Below are positions 57,128 through 64,000 of a stretch of 64,000 nucleotides of DNA, piece after piece. Position 1 is the first letter of the stretch; the number at the start of each line of letters is the position of its first letter. The position numbers and the translations under genes were made by a program. The DNA comes from Hymenopus coronatus (taxonomy: Eukaryota > Arthropoda > Insecta > Mantodea > Hymenopodidae): contig CM060896.1 of assembly GCA_030762935.1 (NCBI GenBank), positions 9,409,001-9,473,000 of the forward strand, given 5' to 3'. The notes under the pieces are model-generated. The model was not told the DNA's origin, did not search any database, and saw only the letters and a program-made list of their open reading frames with translations.

Positions 57128-57575
57128 CCCGAGTCCACCTTTGTGCATGGTGTATAGAGAAGGTATTGCACTCCACCCAAAATTTTCATACCGAGATTTC
57201 ACCGGAAATACATGTTTTGGGTATCCCTGAATCCAAAAAAGTTAAAATGTCCCGTTTGTGGGCAGCGAAGCTCAAAAACGAAAAATCCGTTAAATACCAA
57301 ATTGATATTAAGTTCAATATCTTTCAAGAATACGAAACGAGGATTTTTGAGAAAATTACCCCCCCCCCAAATACCCTTAACATGGATTTTTTTTTTAATT
57401 TAGTTTTTCTCAAAAATGGCTCTAACAATTTTTATTGAAATACCCTATAATAAAGATATTTATATCACAAACAAAATGTATATCTTGAATTTTTTGGGAA
57501 TGGCCCGGCTTACTGCACAAAAAGTGTAGATCCCGTTAAAACACATAATTTATGTTATATACGTTTTCAATTTTA
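57128..57575 (+). repeat. H repeat, forward, 3' part lost
   Basis: From the GTGCATGGTGTATAGAGAAG end to TTATGTTATATACGTTTTC. Confidence 0.8.
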
Positions 57576-57579
57576 AATC

Positions 57580-57642
57580 TCACACACGCACGCACGCGCA
57601 CACACACACCCACACATACACACACACACATACACACACAAA
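57580..57642 (+). repeat. (CA)n-rich microsatellite
   Basis: Imperfect CACACG/CACACA run. Confidence 0.9.
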
Positions 57643-57649
57643 ATGGATA

Positions 57650-57940
57650 TGGCGTATTATTTATGGACGTTCTTTAACTGCTGTGGTTCTCAGCGTCCCA
57701 TTCTAAATTGGGCGTGAAAGACCGTTTAATTTTGCTCAGAGCCCTCTCCTATCAGGCTCGAGGTTCTTTCACGTGACGTAAAACTACGACACGGGACCCA
57801 CGGCTTTACTTCCCTTCCGAAGGAAGCCATGCTCAGGATTTTACACCCGAAAAAAATCCATCGCTATCCGTCGGGTTTGAACCCGCGACCTTGGGAATAT
57901 GAAGTTAGCATGGTAACCATTACACCGCGGAGGGCGACAC
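57650..57940 (-). mobile_element. SINE-A copy, complete
   Basis: On plus it starts TTATTTATGGACGTTCTTTA and ends with the head (GGTAACCATTACACCGCGG). The B-box GGGTTCAAACCCG-like sequence is intact. Confidence 0.9.
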
Positions 57941-57959
57941 ACACACACTAAACTCGCCT

Positions 57960-58671
57960 TTTAAACAAAATGTATTTTTCTGGACTGAGTTCAAGAATAT
58001 ATTTCTGGTGACATCTCGACACTGAATTTGTTGGGTGCATGCCTTCTCCAGGTACTTCGTATACCTTATGTACACACGTGCTAGAGAAAATACGAGCTAT
58101 GTGATTGAAATCTGGTTCTGTTGGCATAGCCAGGTGTAAAACATTGGAAAAATGAATGACAAATTGCAGTTTTAAACTAACAACAAGGAATACCTTAGAA
58201 GCGGTTAACTCTTCACACGAATAAGTGTGTGTTTTAACGAGATCTACAATGTTTTGTCTATCTCCTAAACTTTACCACTTAAGTTATTAGAATGAAGAGG
58301 ACTTAAGAAAAGTCCCAGAGAATTAAAGATATGAGTCATTTAATATAAGGCATTCTAATCAAAATCGTTACAGCCATTTCAGATATCAACATTTTCCAAT
58401 TTTGTTTCATATAAACTGTAGTTTGGAGTGGGGAGATTTTCTCTTAAATTACCTTGTTGTATCCTTAAAAAAAAAGATGGTAACTTAAATAGCAAGTCTG
58501 GGTTTTACTGACTTCATATTTTAGAGTTATCGTGTTCACTGACCTTTTTGTAAAAATGTATTTTTTGGATACAGGGACCCTATAACGTACATTTCCGGTG
58601 AAATTTCGGTATCGAATCTTTCGGTGGAATACAATACCTTCTCTACCTATATGCACTAAGTAGAGAAAGTA
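57960..58671 (-). repeat. H repeats, reverse: terminal module then longer copy
   Basis: An end module to GCTAGAGAAAATACG (58095), then a diverged inner-to-terminal copy to AAGTAGAGAAAGTA. Confidence 0.75.
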
Positions 58672-59096
58672 AGCCCGCCTGGATAGTGTCTGCTTCACAT
58701 TCAACAGGTCACGAGTTCGAATCTCATTTAGGGTCACTTACTCGGATAAGGATTTATCGGTGTTTTTCCTTATCCTGAGAAGACGAATGAGCCGGTCCCC
58801 ATGGCCACGCTCGCTAAAGGGGATCGTGGGTTCGAGTCCCGCCTTGGGCATGGGTGTTATATGTTTGTGCAATGTGTATATGTTTGTAAAAGAAACAGTA
58901 AAACCAGTAATCAGTAAAACCTACGGGGGGAAATGTAAATAGGGATACAGTACCGGAGTCCTGATCAGACTCCGTTACTGTTTAAAAAAAAAAAAAATGT
59001 CGAGTAACTTTAAGCTCCATGGACCCCCAGAACATTTGAGCATCATTTCACCAATTTCATTCATCGTCCGATATGGCCAACCAGGTTAAAGGACGT
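58672..59096 (+). mobile_element. SINE-E copy split by SINE-D
   Basis: The head CCCGCCTGGATAGTG and B-box GAGTTCGAATCTC run to GAGAAGACGAATG at 58786. SINE-D follows, then TGTCGAGTAACTTTAAGC resumes at 58996 and runs to AGGTTAAAGGACG. Confidence 0.88.
58787..58996 (+). mobile_element. SINE-D copy inside SINE-E
   Basis: tRNA-like head GGTCCCCATGGCCACGCTCG with B-box GGGTTCGAGTCCC. The body has a short hairpin (GGAGTC...GACTCC at 58955-58972), ending in a run of about 14 A. The host SINE reads GAATG|TCGAG around it, with AATG on both sides. Confidence 0.85.
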
Positions 59097-59788
59097 GATG
59101 TGTTGCATTCACATGACTTCCTCTACATTTCTGCAAAAATTATTGTTAAAAAGCTTATGCTTCTATTAACGTCATGCTAATCCAGAAAAAATTAGCAGAA
59201 ATAGTCTTATTACTTGCTTTCTTGTAAGTAGAAGCGAAATAAAGGAGTATAATAGGTTAAAGTGATAGTCAAAAGCTGGTTGCTATGTGACTGAAGTTCC
59301 TTTGTTTGTATGGACAGGAGTTGACAAAGAGAAAAGTATGAGAAAAGTGTAAGTTTTTCAAAGCTGAAACCAAAAACAAGGAATAACTCAAAAACGATCA
59401 ACTCCACGAAAAAAAAAATGTATATAACATAAATTGTGTGTTTTATCGTGATCTACATGTTTGTGTAGTAAGTTTTTGTCCATCTCTTACGGTTTACCAG
59501 TTATGTAAAATTCAATAAAAATCATCCAGAATAAAGAGGTCTTTAGAGGCTATTCCCAGAAAATTAAAGATATACATTTTATTTGCAATGTAAATATCTT
59601 AAATATAGGAGATTTTAATCAAAATCGTTAGAGCCATTTTTCAGAAAAGCATGTAAAGGGTAGTTTGGGGTGGGGGATTTTCTTGAAAATCTACGTGCAA
59701 GATACCAAACTGAAATATGAAGTTTGATATCTAACGGTCTTTTCGTTTTAGATATGCTGTCCACACACAGACACGTACGGATCTTTTT
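59097..59788 (-). repeat. H repeat, reverse, sharing its end with next copy
   Basis: From GTGATGTGTTGCATTCAC to CACGTACGGATCTTTTTCC; its own palindromic end is missing and the forward copy starts there. Confidence 0.85.
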
Positions 59789-60643
59789 CCTTTCTCTATA
59801 CGTACCATGTACAGTGTATAGAGAAGGTATTGTACTCCACCCAAAAATCGATACCGATATTTCACCGAAAATATATGTTTTAGGGTCCCCTTTAACTAAA
59901 AAAAGCATTTTCGGAAAAATGTCTGTGTATCTGTGAACACGATAACTCAAAAATGAAAAGTCGGTAAAACACCAAACTTGGTATTTAATTTTGGTATCTT
60001 CCAGGGATGCGACATGAAGATTTTGAGAACAATCCCCCACCCCTAACTACTCTTTACATGGAACTTTTTTTGAAAATTTTGATTTTCTTCAAAAATGGCT
60101 CTAACGATTTTGATTAAAATGTCGAATATTAAAACTATTTACCTGACAAAATGTATATTTCGAATTTTCTGGGAATAGCCTCTGAAGAGTGCTTTATTCT
60201 GGATGAATTTTACGGAATTTTGAATAACTGCTAAACCGTAAGAGATGGACAAAAACTTACCACACGAAAAATGTAGAGCACGTTAAAACACACAATTTAT
60301 GTCATATACATTTTTTTCGTGGAGTTCATCGTTTTTTGAGACATTCCTTGTTTTTGGTTTCTGCTTTGAAAAACTTATAATTTTCTCATACAGGGATTTG
60401 TCAAATCCTGTCCATACAAACTAAGGAACTTCATAGACATAGCAACCAGCTTTTGACTATCATTTTAACCTAAGGTAATCCCTTATTTCGCTACTACTTA
60501 CAAGGAAGCAAGTAATAACACTATTTCTGCTATTTTTTTTTTTCTTCTGATTAGCATGAAGTAAATAGAAGTATAAGCTTTTTAAGAATAATTTGTTGCA
60601 GGGATATAGAGAAAGTCATGTGAGTGGTACACATCAGATTTTT
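59789..60643 (+). repeat. H repeat, forward, full length
   Basis: From TTTCTCTATACGTACCATG to GGTACACATCAGATTTTTT. Confidence 0.9.
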
Positions 60644-60835
60644 TTTATTCAGGGGAACCCAAAACTTGTATTTCCGGTGAAATCTCGGTATGGAATTTTT
60701 GGGTGCAATACAATGCCTTCTCTATACATTGTGTATATAGTACGAGTAGAGAAAGTAAACATGGTTTGGATTGGGGGTCCTCAAAACATGCACTTTCAGT
60801 GAAATCTCGATAATAAGCAATACTCCCTCTTACGT
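60644..60835 (-). repeat. Two H terminal modules, reverse, in tandem
   Basis: TTATTCAGGGGAACCC to AGAGAAAGTAAACATGG (60755), then a shorter GGGGGTCCTCAAAACATG module to about 60835. Confidence 0.8.
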
Positions 60836-61332
60836 ACTGTAGCACAAAATGCAAAGGCAGGTTTATTTGCTTGTTTGAGGAAGCGCACTCTGGCGAGGTT
60901 GTGCGCAACTCACATTAATGAATATACATTAAGCATCGGCCTGAGAAAGAAATTAACAAAACATTGCGCATGATAAGCATCTCGGAGAAAAAGAAATTCA
61001 CGGGAGAATAAGGAAATGCGAAAGGTGTTCGCTGCCGATAACAAAGAAGGAACTAGGGCCGGCTGAAGACGGCCAACTGCTTCCCAACCCTCGACTGGTC
61101 GCAGCTGCAAAGACAATGGGGGTAGCAGCACCTTCTGGCAATTATGTGCACGCCACTGTCTTACATCTTACTGACGCTCAATAGCAGAACAAAGTGCCTT
61201 CACGACAAACAGATTTGCACACATTACTAGCTGGTAAACATTCCCAGCGACAGATAAAAATGTAACTTTTTTCTGCCAACATGTTCGTAATGTAAAAACA
61301 AATGTTTATAACTTGGCGAGTTATTTACATAT
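60836..61332. other. Non-repeat sequence, no gene named
   Basis: Moderately GC-richer. A minus frame (61131-60910) with LLPPLSLQLRPVEGWEAVG and LQPALVPSLLSAANTF is open, with a TGTCTTTGCAG acceptor-like site inside, but I recognise no family. Confidence 0.3.
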
Positions 61333-61489
61333 TATTAGGTTGTCTCATAAGTAATGTCGGTTTTTGGATTTTGCTGTTTTGAAAATTTGTTGAGTTTCTT
61401 TCGTTTGGCAATGCTATTTACAGGATGCCATGGCTAGTGTTGCGTACATCGCGAGCATGTATCAGTCTTTTTTTAGTTTGAAGTCCTTT

Positions 61490-61655
61490 GACCTGATTGA
61501 TCATATTGGACGATGAATGAATGAAATTGGTGGATAAGGGAAAACCCCGAAAAAACCGTTATCAGGGTAACTCAGCCTAAGCGAGATTCGAACTCACGAC
61601 CTGTTGAATGTGAGGCAGACACGCTACCACCACACTACCCAGGCGGGCTTCAGTT
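61490..61655 (-). mobile_element. SINE-E copy, middle deleted
   Basis: On plus it starts ATTGATCATATTGGACGATG and ends with the head (ACGCTACCACCACACTACCC, AGGCGGGC). The B-box GAGTTCGAATCTCG is intact. Confidence 0.87.
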
Positions 61656-61710
61656 GTTAATCAACAATCACAAAACGAGATAACAAAGTTCAACTTAGAT
61701 TCCTTCTAAC

Positions 61711-61990
61711 ATTTTTGTTGTCTCTCCCTCTCTCCTGGTCGCTGCGATGTCCTCGTGTCAGCGGCTCAAATATCTTGAGACTTGCTCTTTCTCAGGATGG
61801 AGAACAGAAACGACACGAGACATTTTTGTTGTCTCTCCCTCTCTCCTGGTCGCTGCGATGTCCTCGTGTCAGCGGCTCAAATATCTTGAGACTTGCTCTT
61901 TCTCAGGATGGAGAACAGAAACGACACGAGACATTTTTGTTGTCTCTCCCTCTCTCCTGGACACTGCGGTGTCCTCGTGGAAACTACTGG
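61711..61990. repeat. 111-bp tandem repeat, about 2.5 units
   Basis: ATTTTTGTTGTCTCTCCCTC occurs at 61711, 61822 and 61933. The unit contains GATGTCCTCGTGTCAGCGGC and ATGGAGAACAGAAACGACAC. It lies within the mariner remnant. Confidence 0.93.
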
Positions 61991-62290
61991 AAATAAGATT
62001 ATAGAGCCGTTGCCGCAACAATATGTGAAGGTGTCGTTAGTGAACGTGTGGTTCTAACGTTTCAACAATGGAGACGAAAACACTAAAATTTACCACGTTC
62101 TGGAAGACCTAAAGTATGGAATATTGAGAATACACGCCTCCGCAAAAAAGTAGCCTATACTTTCCGAAGAACTTGCTGCATCAAAAGATAGCATACATCG
62201 GCACATTAAGACACTTGGAAAGTGTCACACAGCTGTAGACCTCAACAGGCTCAGAGTGGATATCTGTCGTCAGCTTACTTTTATCACATA

Positions 62291-62524
62291 GTCCTTCCAG
62301 TACGGTTGGCTGTCTGTTGGCTAGACTATCAGAAAAAAACCAAAAACAATTACAAAACGCAGCAGCTTATTGCTTTGAGAATTTGAAAGGACTATATGAT
62401 AAAAGTGGCAGTTATTAGATGTGGATACCATTACTATGTTGAGGAATAAAAACCACATTCGTAGTTCTCCCGAGAAGCTTCAATTTTCTTGTCACATGGA
62501 ACCAAACCCACTTTTATTAATAAA
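62291..62524. other. Sequence between mariner and Helitron
   Basis: An imperfect inverted repeat (TTATCACATAGTCCTTCC at 62280-62298 against AAAGGACTATATGATAAAAG at 62386-62405) could form a hairpin. No gene. Confidence 0.4.
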
Positions 62525-62680
62525 CTAGCTGACCCGGCGAACTTTGTTCCGCCTTACAGGCAATAAATGAGCAGATTTTGGATTTTATTAAGTTCAATTT
62601 TTTATTAGGATAATAAATATAAATAAACGAAATCAAGTATTTTAATGATTATTTATTGGCCGTGGCATGGGTTGCACTCT

Positions 62681-63122
62681 TCAGTGAAGCAGTTTGTGAT
62701 AGACGACATTTCTTGTTTTATTATCAGCCGCAAAAACAAATAACGCAGATGATCTTCCGACCCGTGAACAAGCCACATATAATTGACCATTGGAAAAACA
62801 TGGATTTTCTAGATTCAGACCACAAACTTTCAACGATTGGCCTTGTCATTTGTTAACGGTCATGGCGAATGCAAGACGGATCGGAAATTGAAGTCGTTTA
62901 AACTCAAACGGTTGGGATCATCGGGATCCTCGGAATGAGAACTTCCTCACCTTCGAATTTTCCTTTGAGTATCGTCGCGTAAATCACATTGTACATCAAT
63001 TTACTTACCACCAAACGCGTTCCGTTGCACAGTTTTGGTTGGTTTATGTTTCGAAGCATGATTGCTACGGAGCCAACCTTTAGCCGTAAAGTAAGCCAGG
63101 CACATCCAAGGAGTTTAAACAT
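62681..63122 (-). pseudogene. Helitron Pif1-type helicase, C-terminal remnant
   Basis: Minus-strand frames read LKVGSVAIMLRNINQPKLCN and GTRLVVSKLMYNVIYATIL, then FPIRLAFAMTVNK, a stop where the family has a residue before GQSL, then GQSLKVCGLNLENPCFSNGQ and QLYVACSRVG (helicase motif VI), ending VVYHKLLH and stop at 62681. These are hallmark C-terminal blocks of the Rep/helicase protein. The rolling-circle Rep domain and helicase motifs I-IV are absent. One stop and one frameshift are visible. Confidence 0.9.
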
Positions 63123-63239
63123 TCAATTGGATAGTTGGTGGCCTCATCTTCATTTGTTACACAGTCAATAGAATTGCAAGCTTAATCAGTGCTGCAATCG
63201 TATCGAAACGCTACTTGATTCAAATCAGTACTTGATAAA

Positions 63240-63457
63240 TTTCTTCTTGTGCGTCGAAAATGATCTAGTTGATCTGTGAGGTTTGCTCGACCGAGCCGTT
63301 TCACGGGCTGCCTCTTGTGATTGAGAAGCACGAAGTCGAGCCATACTCTTCACGTGCAATTTCTTGTTCTTCTTCAGTCCTTTCATTCGCAATGTTTCGA
63401 ATCCTAGTTGCATTACGGCTTTGTCGGGAAGATTCGATCGTCTTGGTCGCGGCATTG
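63240..63457 (-). pseudogene. Helitron ORF N-terminal remnant
   Basis: The minus strand starts MPRPRRSNL near 63457 and continues in a shifted frame with basic, Arg/Glu-rich words, the usual start of arthropod Helitron proteins. It is separated from the helicase end by only about 120 bases, so roughly the whole middle of the protein is deleted. Confidence 0.75.
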
Positions 63458-63689
63458 TTAATGACAATATCGGCACAATAAGCTAATAGAAACTCGAAAC
63501 AAACACATCAGCCAGTCAACTTCAAAATTTCTAATTGTCAAATTTTCAACCATAGACAACAGCTGTCAGTTGCGTGTTGTTATTCCGTGTCAGTTAGGTT
63601 TTGGTATACCATTTTTAACAAATGAACGGCTAGACTGATAAATGTTTCGTTTTTCTGTCTGTTGCGTTTTGTTATACCATATCCTTTTT

Positions 63690-63925
63690 TTTTTGTAGTG
63701 TTTAACTACCAATTTAACTACTTATGGCACCGCAGGCACTGATGATACATGAATGATGATGGAGCACCGGTGGAATGAGATGGCGGGGGAAACCGGAGTA
63801 CCCGGAGAAAACCCATTCCAGCGCTGTTTTGTCCACCATAAGTCTCACATGCGGTCACTTGGGATCAAACTCAGGCCGTCTAGGTAAGAGGCGAGTGGTC
63901 TAACCACTGGACCACGGCGCGGCCA
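63690..63925 (-). mobile_element. SINE-B copy inside Helitron
   Basis: On plus it starts TAGTGTTTAACTACCAATTT and ends with the head (GGTCTAACCACTGGACCACG, GCGCGGCC). TATCC occurs on both sides, a likely target duplication. Confidence 0.85.
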
Positions 63926-64000
63926 AAAAAAAAAGTATCCTATGTCCGTCTCCTGGTTCTAAGCTACCTCCCTACCGATTTTCAGCCAAATCGGTTCAGC

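Larger units (their letters stand above)
61335..62290 (+). mobile_element. Mariner remnant with SINE-E and tandem repeat inside
   Basis: It starts after TA with TTAGGTTGTCTCATAAGT, a classic mariner-type terminal repeat. Coding traces from 61990 read FQQWRRKH, PRSGRPKVWNIENTRL and LGK-S-C-R-style linker words (DNA-binding domain and the linker after it), scattered over frames. The catalytic domain is absent. Confidence 0.75.
62525..64000 (-). mobile_element. Helitron, internally deleted, runs off the window
   Basis: The minus strand ends GGGTCAGCTAG at 62525 followed by T, the canonical CTRR end. The hairpin GGCGGAACAAAGTTCGCC lies 7 bases before CTAG. Helicase C-terminal and N-terminal ORF remnants lie inside in the right order. 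63930-64000 has GCTGAACCGATTTGGCTGAA on minus, a sequence common near Helitron 5' regions, so the element extends beyond 64000. SINE-B interrupts it. Confidence 0.9.

Overview
This is a eukaryotic, AT-rich, repeat-dense window, most likely from an arthropod or a similar invertebrate. The support is several mariner/Tc1 lineages, jockey/CR1-like LINE pieces, a Helitron, and several tRNA-derived SINE families. Horseshoe-crab-like chelicerates would fit, but the sequence alone does not prove it. I see no bacterial operons, rRNA genes or CRISPR arrays.

The only host gene I can name with confidence is on the minus strand: an orthologue of CC2D2A, the ciliary transition-zone (MKS/B9 complex) protein. 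Six exons are recognisable, in transcript order 28870-28750, 19425-19255, 14331-14193, 10379-10262, 6339-6032 and 175-1. Each internal boundary has AG/GT signals and all codon phases match (1, 1, 2, 0, 2). The encoded blocks run in the same order as the N-terminal half of vertebrate CC2D2A. The gene continues beyond base 1. No upstream exon could be recognised between 28871 and 64000.

The main oddity in the gene is at 4701-6198. The 3' part of the 6032-6339 exon, its splice donor and the first bases of the next intron are tandemly repeated about ten times, as 134-bp and 187-bp units.

The introns and the upstream 35 kb are mostly nested mobile DNA. The dominant component is an approximately 0.85-0.9 kb family, here called H, with several dozen whole or partial copies in both orientations. 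H has a palindromic end (hairpin around TATGTACATA), a subterminal inverted motif ACTTTCTCTAC near both ends, an internal (TG)n stretch, a G-rich block, and T-run flanks. I suggest it is a Helentron-associated (HINE/DINE-like) non-autonomous family. Other elements: SINE-A (ends GTCCATAAATAA), SINE-B (ends GGGCGTTAAACACT), SINE-C, SINE-D and SINE-E; several mariner/Tc1 transposases, all broken; a Tigger/pogo-like element; LINE fragments; and at 62525-64000 an internally deleted Helitron. Nesting gives a relative order: H copies interrupt a LINE; SINEs and a mariner interrupt H copies; SINE-D interrupts SINE-E.

I found no new multi-gene system. The best candidates for follow-up are the exon/splice-donor minisatellite in CC2D2A, the H family and its paired architecture, and an unidentified acidic C-terminal exon at 2594-2773. 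In the feature list, H forward means reading from the palindromic end to the ACATCAGATTTT end on the plus strand; H reverse is the opposite. H boundaries are good to roughly 10-20 bases.
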